A DNA stretch of 64,000 nt from Streptomyces sp. H27-C3 (GTDB lineage: Bacteria; Actinomycetota; Actinomycetes; Streptomycetales; Streptomycetaceae), in contig NZ_JASITA010000038.1 of the NCBI RefSeq assembly GCF_030063415.1, positions 1 to 64,000 of the forward strand, in the 5' to 3' direction. A program made the translations under genes and the position numbers. The notes below the pieces were generated by a model. That model did no database searches. It was not told the origin of the DNA and saw only the letters and a list, made by a program, of their open reading frames with translations. This document shows positions 31,456 through 39,460 of this stretch, piece by piece. Numbering within the stretch: position 1 is the first letter of the stretch; every line of letters begins with the position of its first letter.

Positions 31456-31956
31456 ATGGTGTCGATGCGCAGGGCGATGGTGGCGGTGGCCGGGGCGGTC
31501 ATGGCCGTGGTGGGTGTGGCGGGCGTGAGTTCGGGGGCGGGGGCTCGTGCGGGGGGCGGGGGGATCGCCCCGGAGGCAGATGTGGCGTATCACGGGCATG
31601 TGACGGTGCGTGAGGGGCGGCTCGGGGTGTGGCTGGTGGTGGCGAACCACGGGCCCTCGGGGGTGGCGGACGCGACCGTACGGCTGAGGTTCTCGGTGCC
31701 TCTGGCCGGGGCGCAGGCTCTGCCCTCGGGCTGCCTGCGGACCGGGCCCGACGAGGTGCTGTGTGGGGCGGGGATGCTGCGCGCGGGCGGCGGGGCGGGG
31801 CGGGGGCTCGACCTTGCGCTCCGGGTGCCGGTGCGCACTGTCGAGGTGACGGCGCGGATCGACACGGCGTGGAACGGGGGTGCGTCCGACCGGAACCCGC
31901 AGAACAACGAACACCGGGTGCTGGCCCCGGCCACGGGGGATCGTTACTTTTTCTGA
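31456..31956 (+). CDS. Secreted protein of unknown function with DUF11-like core
   Basis: The 166-residue precursor has an N-terminal signal (MRRAMVAVAGAVMAVVGVAGV) and a Gly-rich junction. It then has a beta-sandwich-like stretch, GVWLVVANHGPSGVADATVRLRFSVP, which follows the pattern of DUF11/CARDB surface domains (NxGPsxA). A single cysteine pair, GCLRTGPDEVLCG, is likely a disulfide. ATG 31456 or 31465 could be the start. It is divergent from ynfA. The ORF ends right where a truncated MarR reading frame begins. Confidence 0.6.
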   Translation: MVSMRRAMVAVAGAVMAVVGVAGVSSGAGARAGGGGIAPEADVAYHGHVTVREGRLGVWLVVANHGPSGVADATVRLRFSVPLAGAQALPSGCLRTGPDEVLCGAGMLRAGGGAGRGLDLALRVPVRTVEVTARIDTAWNGGASDRNPQNNEHRVLAPATGDRYFF

Positions 31957-31960
31957 CCGG

Positions 31961-32221
31961 CCGCCGCTGCCGAGGCTCCCCGGCTATGTCACGCGCCGCC
32001 GTGACACGGCGGACCGGCGGCGGGTGCTGGTCGAGACGGTGCCCGAGCGGATGGTGGCCTTCGGGGCGGTGTGGGAGAAGCTGAGCGGACGCTGGGCGAC
32101 TGTCTTCGATACGTACGACGACGATCAACTGGCCCTGATCATCGACCATATGCGGCGGACCGTCGAGGTCGGCGCCGCGCAGGTCGAGCTGTTGCGCAGC
32201 GGCGAGCTGGAAGCTCCCTGA
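31961..32221 (+). pseudogene. C-terminal relic of a MarR-family regulator
   Basis: In this frame the sequence reads GYVTRRRDTADRRRVLVE, the wing of a MarR winged helix, followed by FGAVWEKLSGRWATVFDTYD and ALIIDHMRRTVEVGAAQ, the C-terminal dimerisation helices. The first 70-80 residues, including the recognition helix, are absent; the space is taken by the 3' end of the preceding gene. No start codon with a binding site fits. It is the remains of a deleted regulator gene. Confidence 0.7.
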
Positions 32222-32235
32222 GGATCCGGGCAGTC

Positions 32236-32405
32236 CCTAAGGGCTGTCCCGTAATCCCTGGTGGATCAGCGCACGGCGTCAGATGCGGTGCATCGCAAGG
32301 CGGAGGGACGTTCGCATACTGGACGTATTCGGGCGTTCCGACAACGCGGCGAGGTGCCGTAGCTGTCGTCGTGCGCCTGCCAGGGATTGCGGGACAGCCC
32401 TTAGG
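32236..32405. mobile_element. MITE-like element, 170 bp, with 26-bp terminal inverted repeats
   Basis: Terminal repeats at 32236-32261 and 32380-32405 match at 25 of 26 positions (left arm begins CCTAAGGGCTGTCCCGTAAT). The interior has no ORF with a transposase motif and itself looks partly palindromic. The size, terminal repeats and lack of coding content fit a non-autonomous transposon derivative. I recall the same block from intergenic regions of other Streptomyces. The right end supplies the TTA (TAA on the minus strand) that ends the Mut7-C gene. No clear target-site duplication is visible. Confidence 0.7.
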
Positions 32406-33156
32406 AGGGCTGCGGGGACTGCTGCGCGCCCGCCCCGCCGAATTCACGCACCGCGTCATCGACGATCGTCTGCAGGCGCGTGTGGTGCGCGCCGCGCCAG
32501 TACACCCGCTCGCACCCCGTGCACTGCGCGAAGACGTCGTACGAGCGCTCCGTGCCGCCCTCCAGGAGATCGCGGACGGTCTCCTTGGTGGCGGGCGCGA
32601 GGTCGCCGTTGCAGGCGGTGCAGCGCGTCCAGGGGGCGAGCGTGGGGGTGAACCGGCTGAGTACGTCGCGGAGTTGGTCGTCGGTGCGGTCGCTGTAGAT
32701 GTACGCGCCGGCCCACAGCTCGCGGCGCCGCAGCAGTCCGCGGTCCCGCGACAGCAGGACGCGCCGGTCGCGTGAGGAGTAGGTGGCCAGGGCGGGGTCG
32801 CCGATGTCCTCGCTGAAGTACGCCGCGTCGACGCCGAGCAGCCGCAACCGCCTTGCCAGCGTGCCGAGATGGACGTCCAGCAGGAACCGCAGCGGCCCTT
32901 CGGGCAGCCGCTGAGGCCGCTCCACCGCGCGCACCTCGACGCTCTCGCCCGCCGCCGGGATGTGGGAGACGGCCACTTCGCTTCCGTCGACCAGCAGTTG
33001 GCCCGCCTCGGTGAGTGGGACGCCCAGCGATTCGACGACATGGCCGAGTGTCGACGACCCGTCGGTGGCCAGCGCGGTGCGACCGCCGCGCCGCTCCGCC
33101 GCGACGAAGAGGTGCAGCTCGGGGGCGAAGGCGAGGTGGATCTCCGGTCCGTTCAC
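32401..33156 (-). CDS. Mut7-C family RNase with ubiquitin-like N terminus
   Basis: The 251-residue protein has two parts. Residues about 1-95 form a beta-grasp, ubiquitin-like domain (EIHLAFAPELHLFV, VPLTEAGQLLVDGSEV). Residues about 95-240 form the Mut7-C PIN-like nuclease (RFLLDVHLGTLARRLRLLG, DPALATYSSRDRRVLLSRDRGLLRR), ending in a zinc ribbon made of CTACNGDL and CTGCERVYW. The N-domain/Mut7-C pairing is a known bacterial architecture. The GTG at 33156 is chosen because the family block starts NGPEIHL. The stop codon lies inside the right terminal repeat of the MITE-like element, so the original C terminus may have been altered. Confidence 0.82.
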   Translation of the reverse strand: MNGPEIHLAFAPELHLFVAAERRGGRTALATDGSSTLGHVVESLGVPLTEAGQLLVDGSEVAVSHIPAAGESVEVRAVERPQRLPEGPLRFLLDVHLGTLARRLRLLGVDAAYFSEDIGDPALATYSSRDRRVLLSRDRGLLRRRELWAGAYIYSDRTDDQLRDVLSRFTPTLAPWTRCTACNGDLAPATKETVRDLLEGGTERSYDVFAQCTGCERVYWRGAHHTRLQTIVDDAVREFGGAGAQQSPQPS

Positions 33157-33226
33157 GCCGTCAGCATGCCACTGTTGTGTCGGCGGGGGCCACGCCATTC
33201 CGCGGGGCGGGCACGGGCCGCCGGGG

Positions 33227-33375
33227 TCACTTGCTGAAGGCTGCCGCGTTCTCCCGGGCCCCGCTGGGCGAACGGGCGGGGCCGGGCGGCCGGTCAGCTC
33301 CTCGACCGTACGGGTCAGGGGTAGGCCGCCCGCCGCGGTCTGGGCCTGCTCATCCGTGGGGGCCGGGGCCTCCGG
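33227..33375 (-). pseudogene. C-terminal relic of an NmrA-like NAD(P)-binding protein
   Basis: Read on the minus strand, TDEQAQTAAGGLPLTRTVEELTGRPA looks like the end of an NmrA/SDR-type protein. A +1/-1 shift near 33286 then leads to ARENAAAFSK followed by TGA at 33227. That is the usual closing pattern of these proteins (VEELTGRPxxTFxxWARENAAAF). An in-frame stop lies just before the block, so it is not translated as part of a protein. It is a short frameshifted fragment. Confidence 0.45.
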
Positions 33376-33396
33376 TCATGCGCGGAGGTCGAGGCG

Positions 33397-33633
33397 TCAG
33401 TCGTTGCACCGCATCTGGTTTCCCGGCGGGAACTCGAAGTCGCACGCGCCGACGAACTCGAAGCCCGCCTTCGCGCACAGCGCGTTCGACGCGGGGTTGT
33501 CGACGGAAGGGAACGCGTGCGGATGGCGGTGGCGGCCCTCGGCCCGCGCGAGCTCCACCGTTGCCGCCGTCGCCGCTTTCGCGACGCCCCGGCCCTGGAA
33601 CTCGGGCAGCACGCTCCAGCCGGGTCGCGGCGC
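33397..33633 (-). pseudogene. GNAT acetyltransferase fragment lacking its N terminus
   Basis: The minus strand reads PGWSVLPEFQGRGVAKAA, the acetyl-CoA-binding motif A of GCN5-related acetyltransferases (Q/RxxGxG/A). HAFPSVDNPASNALCAKAGF, motif B, and a tail ending QMRCND follow. Nothing before the motif A strand is recognisable, so about the first half of the domain is gone. The nearest GTG start would give a 71-residue protein without the substrate-binding part. Confidence 0.65.
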
Positions 33634-33760
33634 TCCCGGGGCGGTTCGCGCATCTCCCCGGGGAGTGGCACACGCCGCCCGGCCACGCGGAGACCCTGCG
33701 CTGGTGGCTCTCCGGCGGTGACCGCGAGCCCTTCTTCACGCTCGACCCCGACGATCCGGG
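33634..33760 (+). pseudogene. Unassigned coding fragment on the plus strand
   Basis: The reading frame through this stretch gives ALPGRFAHLPGEWHTPPG, then ETLRWWLSGGDREPFFTLDP, which has protein-like composition but no start, no end and no family I can name. It is bounded by the GNAT relic on one side and a dispersed-repeat core on the other. The gap 33157-33820 therefore consists of joined fragments, with no intact gene. Confidence 0.35.
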
Positions 33761-33785
33761 CGTGTCCTCAAGCGCCGGACGGGCT
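33759..33785 (+). repeat. Dispersed repeat core
   Basis: TCCTCAAGCGCCGGACGGGC followed by TGGAAG is the same core as in the repeats at 3.3, 7.3-7.6 and 24.7 kb. It lies 36 bases before the CDF transporter start. Confidence 0.7.
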
Positions 33786-33820
33786 GGAAGTGGTCGACTG
33801 GCGGGCGAGGAGGTTCGGCC

Positions 33821-34744
33821 ATGGGGCACGATCACGGCGCGCCGTCCGCCGCCGGCACCCTCAGCGGCGGCTTTCGCAGCCGGCTGCTGTGGACCATCGG
33901 GATCAGCGTCACCATCACCGTCGTCCAGATCGTCGGCTCGCTCCTGTCGGGCAGCCTCGCGCTCCTCGCCGACGCCGCGCACAGCCTCACCGACGCGGTC
34001 GGCGTGTCCCTCGCGCTCGGCGCCATCACCCTCGCGCAGCGCGCACCCACGCCCCGCCGCACCTTTGGCTTCTTCCGGGTGGAGATCTTCTCCGCCGTCC
34101 TGAACGCCCTTCTCCTGGCCGGCATCTTCGTCTGGGTGCTCTACTCCGCGATCCGGCGCTTCAGCGAGCCGGTCGAGGTCAAGGGCGGGCTGATGTTCGG
34201 CGTGGCCCTGCTCGGCCTTGCCGCCAATATCGTCGGTCTCTACCTGCTGCGCGACGCCAAGGACCGCAGCCTCAACCTGCGCGGGGCCTACCTCGAAGTG
34301 CTCGGCGACGCGCTCGGCTCGGTCGCGGTCATCGTCGGCGGCCTGGTCATCCTGCTCACCGGGTGGCAGGCGGCCGACCCCATCGCCTCGATCGTCATCG
34401 GCGTCCTGATTGTGCCGCGCACGTACTCGCTGCTGCGTGACTCCCTGCACGTACTCCTGGAGGCCACCCCCCAGGACATGGACCTGAGCGAGCTGCGGCG
34501 GCATCTGCTGGCGGAGCCCGGGGTGCTCGCCGTGCACGACCTGCACGCGTGGACCGTCACCTCGGGGATGCCCGTCCTGACCGCGCACGTCGTGGTCTCG
34601 GACGCGACGCTGCGCGAGGAGGAGACCGGTCAGCTGCTCGGCCGCCTGCAGGCGTGCGTCGGTGACCACTTCGATGTACCGCATTCGACGATCCAGCTGG
34701 AGCCCGAGGGGCACGCGGAGGACACCCGGTCGCTGCACAGCTGA
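33821..34744 (+). CDS. Cation diffusion facilitator transporter
   Basis: The 307-residue protein has six membrane helices and a cytoplasmic C-terminal domain. Metal-site residues lie in helix 2 (LADAAHSLTDAVG, His54 and Asp58) and helix 5 (YLEVLGDALGS, with Glu in place of the usual first His). A short His-containing N terminus (MGHDHG) and the C-terminal HDLHAWTVTSG segment are typical of zinc exporters. It uses proton exchange to move Zn(II) or a related cation out of the cytoplasm. No regulator is adjacent. Confidence 0.9.
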   Translation: MGHDHGAPSAAGTLSGGFRSRLLWTIGISVTITVVQIVGSLLSGSLALLADAAHSLTDAVGVSLALGAITLAQRAPTPRRTFGFFRVEIFSAVLNALLLAGIFVWVLYSAIRRFSEPVEVKGGLMFGVALLGLAANIVGLYLLRDAKDRSLNLRGAYLEVLGDALGSVAVIVGGLVILLTGWQAADPIASIVIGVLIVPRTYSLLRDSLHVLLEATPQDMDLSELRRHLLAEPGVLAVHDLHAWTVTSGMPVLTAHVVVSDATLREEETGQLLGRLQACVGDHFDVPHSTIQLEPEGHAEDTRSLHS

Positions 34745-34762
34745 TCGGTAGTAGGTAGTAGG

Positions 34763-34798
34763 CAGTGGGCAGGGGGTAATGGGCCCCCAGCCCACTGC
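34763..34798. terminator. Hairpin between CDF gene and corA
   Basis: GCAGTGGGCAGGGGG pairs with CCCCCAGCCCACTGC with small bulges, between the convergent CDF and CorA stop codons. Confidence 0.6.
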
Positions 34799-34833
34799 CC
34801 CAGCAGCCCTCAGGCCCCGGTCCGAGCCCTCGG

Positions 34834-35919
34834 TCAGAGCCAGCCGTTGCGGCGGAAGCTCCGGTGCAGGGTGAAGCACGCGGCTGCCATCGCCGCGACG
34901 GTCAGGTGGTAGCCGTAACTCCACTCCAGCCCCGGCATGTGCTCGAAGTTCATGCCGTAGACGCCGCAGATCATCGTCGGTACGGCGATGATCGCGGCCC
35001 ATGCCGTGATCTTGCGCATGTCCTCGTTCTGCGCGACGGTCACCTGCGCGAGATGGGCCTGGAGGATCGAGTCGAGCAGCCCGTCGAAGGACGTGATCTG
35101 CTCTATGGTCCGGTCCAGATGGTCCGCGACATCGCGGAAATACGGCTGGAGGTCCGGGCCGACCGGCGGGACGGGCCGGGTCGCCAGGGCGTGCAGGGGG
35201 CGCGCGAGCGGGGTCACGGCGCGCCTGAGCTCCAGCAGCTCCCGCTTGAACTGGTAGACCCGCCCGACGTCGCTGCGGCCCGCGTCCACGCTGAAGACGG
35301 CGTTCTCGACGGTGTCGATGTCGTGCTGTACGGCGTCGGTCACCAGGGCGTACTCGTCGACGACATGGTCGGCCACGGCGTGCAGCACCGCCGCCGGTCC
35401 CTCCGCCAGCAGGTCGGGCGCGGCCTCCAGGGCTTCCCGGAGCGGGCCGAGCGAGCCGTCCCTGCCGTGCCGGACGGTGATGACGAAGTCGGGGCCGGTG
35501 AAGACCATGAGTTCGCCGGTGTCCACGACCTCGCTGGTGGCGGTGAGCTCCTCGTGATCGACGTAGCGGACGGTCTTGAAGACGGCGAAGAGTGTGTCGT
35601 CGTACCGCTCCAGCTTGGGGCGGGGATGGGCGCTGAGCGCGTCCTTGACGGCCAGCGGGTGCAGGCCGAACAGATCGGCGAGTTCGGCGAGTTCATCCGC
35701 GCCGGGCTCGTGCAGTCCGATCCATACGAAGCCCTTGCCGCCGTATTCACGGACCTGGCGCACGGCCTCCGGCGCCGGGCAGTCCCTGGCGCGGCGCACG
35801 CCCTGCTCGAAGACCACGCAGTTCTCCACGGCGCTGCCCAGCGGCGAGCGGGCCGGGTGGCTGAGGTCCACGGTCCTGCGGTGGGTCAGGCGGACTGCGC
35901 GGCGCAGGTGACGCAACAT
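34834..35919 (-). CDS. corA: CorA-type magnesium/metal channel
   Basis: The 361-residue protein has a long acidic/helical cytoplasmic domain and two C-terminal membrane helices. The first (AWAAIIAVPTMICGVYGMNF) ends in the YGMN selectivity signature, followed by EHMPGLEWSYGYH. It forms pentameric Mg2+ (or Co2+/Ni2+) channels. I prefer the start MLRHLRRAVRL at 35919, with AGGAG about 12 bases upstream; an ATG at 35970 would add 17 residues. It is divergent from two CNNM/CorC-type genes, so Mg2+ uptake and extrusion genes share one upstream region. Confidence 0.92.
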   Translation of the reverse strand: MLRHLRRAVRLTHRRTVDLSHPARSPLGSAVENCVVFEQGVRRARDCPAPEAVRQVREYGGKGFVWIGLHEPGADELAELADLFGLHPLAVKDALSAHPRPKLERYDDTLFAVFKTVRYVDHEELTATSEVVDTGELMVFTGPDFVITVRHGRDGSLGPLREALEAAPDLLAEGPAAVLHAVADHVVDEYALVTDAVQHDIDTVENAVFSVDAGRSDVGRVYQFKRELLELRRAVTPLARPLHALATRPVPPVGPDLQPYFRDVADHLDRTIEQITSFDGLLDSILQAHLAQVTVAQNEDMRKITAWAAIIAVPTMICGVYGMNFEHMPGLEWSYGYHLTVAAMAAACFTLHRSFRRNGWL

Positions 35920-36127
35920 CGGCACGGGAGGCTCCTCGGATATCGGCGGCCAGTGTGCCATCGGTTCCATGAACCCCGTGACCCGCGCCCCGGGCCTGCC
36001 CCTCCCCGGACACTCCCGTGAGACCGGACCGGACCGGACCAGCCCTGTCCAGCCCTGTCCAGACCGTCGGGGGAATCTTGGGGTCGCCTCGGGGTACTCA
36101 CGGGGCGGGGCGGGTATCCGGTCGTAC

Positions 36128-36156
36128 GGTTTTCCATCGTTTCAGGATGGAAAACC
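36128..36156. promoter_or_regulatory. 11-bp inverted repeat in the corA/CNNM divergent region
   Basis: GGTTTTCCATC (36128-36138) and GATGGAAAACC (36146-36156) are perfect complements with a 7-base loop. The AT-rich arms stand out from the GC-rich surroundings. The site lies about 210 bases from each start codon. It may be an operator shared by the divergent genes or an RNA hairpin in the leader of the 36340 gene. The rest of the 420-base gap 35920-36339 shows no gene. Confidence 0.55.
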
Positions 36157-36339
36157 AGCCGCGATCCGTATGTCGTCCCGTGTCGTCCCGTGTGTCGTCC
36201 TCTGCGTCGGCCCGCGCTTCGTGGCCCCCGAACCGAGCGAGCAGAGAAGGAGCAGCGGTCCCGCAATGGGTGAACCTCCGAGTACGAGCCGTGCCACAAC
36301 CCGTCCGCAGCGCGTCAGCCCGGGAGCGGCGGTGGCACG

Positions 36340-37716
36340 GTGACCGAAGTGCTGCTGCTGCTTCTCGCGCTGGCCCTCACCTTCGCCTGCGCGCTGTTCG
36401 TCGCCGCCGAGTTCTCCCTGACCACGGTCAAGAGAGGCGAGCTGGAGCGTGCCGCCGAGGCGGGCGAGCGGGGCGCCGACGGCGCGCTGAAGGCGGTGCG
36501 CCGGCTGACCTTCCAGCTGTCCGGCGCCCAGCTGGGCATCACCGTCACCTCGCTGGTGATCGGCATGCTGGCCGAGCCGTCGCTCGCGGTGCTCCTCCTC
36601 GGGCCGCTGGAGGCGGCGGGCCTGGGGGGCGCCGCCTCCACGGTCGCCACCGTGCTCGGCGTGGTCGTGTCCACGGTCGTGCTGATGGTCATCGGTGAGC
36701 TGGTCCCCAAGAACTGGGCGATCTCCCGCCCGCTGGCCGTCGCCAAGGTGGTGGCCGGACCGCAGCGCGGCTTCACAGCCGCTTTCGGGCCGTTCATCCG
36801 GCACCTCAACAACACCGCGAACCGGTTCGTGCGCCGCTTCGGGCTGGAGCCCGCCGAGGAGCTGGCCACCATCCGCACCCCGGACGAGCTGGTCTCCCTC
36901 GCCCGGCACTCGGCCGCCGAGGGCGCCATCGAACCGGACTCCGCGGAGCTGTTCGTGCGGACCCTGCACCTGAGCGATCTGACCGCGGAGAACGTGATGA
37001 CGCCGAGGGTCGACGTACGCGCGCTGGACGCACGGGCGACCGCGGCCGACGCGGCGAATCTGACGTACGCGACCGGGCTCTCCCGCTTCCCGGTCTACCG
37101 GGACACCCTGGACGAGGTGGTCGGCACCGTCCACATCCGTGACGTCCTGGCCCTGGAGCCCGACAAGCGTGCCGTGACCCCGGTCACGGACCTGGCGACC
37201 GCGCCGCTGCTGGTCCCCGACTCGCTCCCCGCGGACCGGCTCCTTGAGCGCATGCGCGCGCACCGCACCATGGCCGCGGTGATCGACGAGTACGGCGGTA
37301 CGGCGGGGGTCGCCACGGTCGAGGACATCGTGGAGGAGGTCGTCGGCGAGGTCCGCGACGAGCACGACCCGGCCGAGACCCCGGACCTGCTGCCCGCCCC
37401 GCCCACCGAGGACGGCCGGGCGACCTGGGAGGCGGACGGCAGTGTACGCATCGACGAGCTCGCCCGGATCGGCCTGATCGCCCCCGAGGGCCCCTTCGAG
37501 ACCGTGGCCGGGCTCGTCGCCACCGAGCTTGCCCGCATCCCCGCCGAGGGCGACTCGGTCGTGCTCGGCGGCGGCTGGACGCTGGACGTGCTCGACGTGG
37601 AGCACCACCGGGCCGACCGGGTCCACATCACCGAACCGGATCCCGACACCACAGGGCCCGCCGAGTCGGATCCCGCCCAGTTGCCGCGGCAGCACCCGCA
37701 AGGAGTGACCCGATGA
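36340..37716 (+). CDS. CNNM/CorC family protein (DUF21-CBS-CorC_HlyC), long form
   Basis: The 458-residue protein has an N-terminal DUF21 membrane domain (LLLLLALALTFACALFVAAEFSL; GAQLGITVTSLVIGML; VIGELVPKNWAI), two CBS motifs (MTPRVDVRAL; VDEYGGTAGVATVEDI-like in its C-terminal half) and a CorC_HlyC domain from about residue 350. The family, once called hemolysins, exports Mg2+ with Na+. The GTG start overlaps a weak GGGAG site 13 bases upstream. The next gene begins within its stop codon (ATGA), so the pair is translationally coupled. Confidence 0.9.
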   Translation: MTEVLLLLLALALTFACALFVAAEFSLTTVKRGELERAAEAGERGADGALKAVRRLTFQLSGAQLGITVTSLVIGMLAEPSLAVLLLGPLEAAGLGGAASTVATVLGVVVSTVVLMVIGELVPKNWAISRPLAVAKVVAGPQRGFTAAFGPFIRHLNNTANRFVRRFGLEPAEELATIRTPDELVSLARHSAAEGAIEPDSAELFVRTLHLSDLTAENVMTPRVDVRALDARATAADAANLTYATGLSRFPVYRDTLDEVVGTVHIRDVLALEPDKRAVTPVTDLATAPLLVPDSLPADRLLERMRAHRTMAAVIDEYGGTAGVATVEDIVEEVVGEVRDEHDPAETPDLLPAPPTEDGRATWEADGSVRIDELARIGLIAPEGPFETVAGLVATELARIPAEGDSVVLGGGWTLDVLDVEHHRADRVHITEPDPDTTGPAESDPAQLPRQHPQGVTR

Positions 37717-38726
37717 CCGTCCTCCAGCTCGCCATCGGCTTCCTGACGCTGCTGACCAACGCCTTCTTCGTCGGCGCCGAGTTCGCCCTGGTCTCCGTAC
37801 GCCGCAGCCAGATCGAGCCGCACGCCCGCGCCGGCGGGAAGCGGGCCCGAACCACCCTGTGGGGCCTGGAACACATCTCCCAGATGATGGCCACCGCCCA
37901 ACTCGGCATCACCGCCTCCTCGTTGGTGCTCGGCGCGGTCGCCGAACCCGCCATCGCGCACCTTCTGGAACCGGCCTTCGAGGCGGTACACGTCCCGCCC
38001 GGTCTGGTGCACCCGATCGCGTTCGCGATCGCGCTGACTGTCGCGACGTATCTGCACATGCTGATCGGCGAGATGGTGCCGAAGAACATCGCGCTCGCCG
38101 AGCCCGCGAAGACCGCGCTGCTGCTCGGCCCGCCGCTGGTCGGGCTCACGCGGGCGCTGCGCCCGCTGGTCTTCACCATCAACGCCTTCGCCAACACCCT
38201 GCTGCGACTGCTGAAGGTCGAGACCAAGGACGAGGTCGAGTCCGTTTATACGGACGACGAACTCGCCCGTATGGTGCGCGACTCCAGTGACGCGGGCCTG
38301 TTGTCACCGGCCGACAGCGAGCGGCTGCGCGACGCGCTGGAGCTGGGGAACAGGCCGGTCGGCGAGATCCTCGTACCCGCGCAGCGGATGACCACGGTCG
38401 ATCAAGCGATCACTCCGGCGCAGCTGGAACGGACCGCGGCGGGCGCCGGGTACTCCCGTTTCCCGGTGACCGGGCCCACCGGCGCGGTGCTCGGCTATCT
38501 GCACATCAAGGACACGCTGGGGGCGCCGGACCGCGACAAGCCGTTCCCGCGGTCGGCGTTGCACGCGGTGACGCGGGTGCGGATCGACAGCTCGCTCGAC
38601 GAAACCCTCACGGCGCTGCGCGCGGCCGACAGCCATCTGGCGGCGGTCGTTGGCGACAAGGAGGCGGTCCTCGGCTTTGTCACGATGGAGGACGTCCTGG
38701 AGGAGCTGGTGGGACCGGCTGCCTGA
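37713..38726 (+). CDS. CNNM/CorC family protein, short form
   Basis: This 337-residue partner has the DUF21 membrane domain (NAFFVGAEFALVSVRRSQIE, TAQLGITASSLVLGA, IGEMVPKNIALAEP) and a CBS pair (RFPVTGPTGAVLGYLHIKD, VLGFVTMEDVLEELVG). It stops there, lacking the C-terminal CorC_HlyC domain of its neighbour. A long/short pair in one operon is common in actinobacteria and suggests a heteromeric Mg2+ or Co2+ exporter. It overlaps the upstream gene by four bases. Confidence 0.9.
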   Translation: MTVLQLAIGFLTLLTNAFFVGAEFALVSVRRSQIEPHARAGGKRARTTLWGLEHISQMMATAQLGITASSLVLGAVAEPAIAHLLEPAFEAVHVPPGLVHPIAFAIALTVATYLHMLIGEMVPKNIALAEPAKTALLLGPPLVGLTRALRPLVFTINAFANTLLRLLKVETKDEVESVYTDDELARMVRDSSDAGLLSPADSERLRDALELGNRPVGEILVPAQRMTTVDQAITPAQLERTAAGAGYSRFPVTGPTGAVLGYLHIKDTLGAPDRDKPFPRSALHAVTRVRIDSSLDETLTALRAADSHLAAVVGDKEAVLGFVTMEDVLEELVGPAA

Positions 38727-38785
38727 TCCGGCGGAAATACGTCGGAATCCGCTGGGGCAGGGCAGCCGGCGCCGCTTTTCGACTC

Positions 38786-39361
38786 CTACAGGTGGGACGC
38801 GATGGAGGGCATCAGGTCCTGGAAGGTGCGACCCTGCGCGGGCTCGCCGATCGCGGCCATCTGCCAACCGGCGCCCGCGCGCACGACCTTGGCCATGATC
38901 TGCGCGGTGTGGCGGCCTCCGCCGGTCAGGGTGTAGCGCGCCAGCTCCTGCCCGTTCGTCTCGTCGACGAGGCGGCAGAAGGCGTTCTCGACCTCTTCGA
39001 AGGTCTGGCCGGTGAAAGAGTTCACCGTGAAGACGATTTGGTCGACGTGCACCGGCACTCGCTGAAGGTCCACGACGATCGACTCGTCGTCGCCGCCCGC
39101 GCCGCCGACCCGGTTGTCACCGGTGTGCCGGACAGAACCGTCGTCGCTCGTCAGGTGCTGGAAGAAGACGACGTCGGCGGGCTGCTTGTCGGCGAACAGC
39201 ACGGCCGAGGCGTCGAGGTCGATCTCCTTGGCGGTCATCCGGGCGAGGAATCCCTTGCGGGGCACGGACTTCCAGCCCAGACCCATGCGTACGACGGTGA
39301 GTTCGCCGCCGCCGGACTTGGTGAGGCTGATCTGCTGGCCCTTGGACATGTTGACAGTCAT
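38786..39361 (-). CDS. TerD family protein 1
   Basis: A 191-residue TerD-fold protein (a beta sandwich that binds Ca2+). Motifs are MSKGQQISLTKSGGGELT, GLGWKS, IDLDASAVLF and the calcium-site HTGDNRVGGAGGDDESI. Compared with canonical TerD it has a longer segment after GLGWK (VPRKGFLARMTAKE). TerD proteins are tied to tellurite resistance, metal stress and, in Streptomyces, differentiation. It lies 100 bases downstream of a second terD-like gene on the same strand. Confidence 0.9.
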   Translation of the reverse strand: MTVNMSKGQQISLTKSGGGELTVVRMGLGWKSVPRKGFLARMTAKEIDLDASAVLFADKQPADVVFFQHLTSDDGSVRHTGDNRVGGAGGDDESIVVDLQRVPVHVDQIVFTVNSFTGQTFEEVENAFCRLVDETNGQELARYTLTGGGRHTAQIMAKVVRAGAGWQMAAIGEPAQGRTFQDLMPSIASHL

Positions 39362-39460
39362 GGCTCGGCTCTCATGAGAGGGGCGGGGCAGTGTGCTGTG
39401 CGTGCGACTGTGCTGCTGTGCTGCTGTGCTGTTGGGCGTGTGCGGTTGCGCTCGGACTGC

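Noticed and set aside
34745..34833. Possible small RNA between the CDF gene and corA
   Set aside because: A hairpin between convergent stops is better explained as a terminator; there is no promoter-like element.
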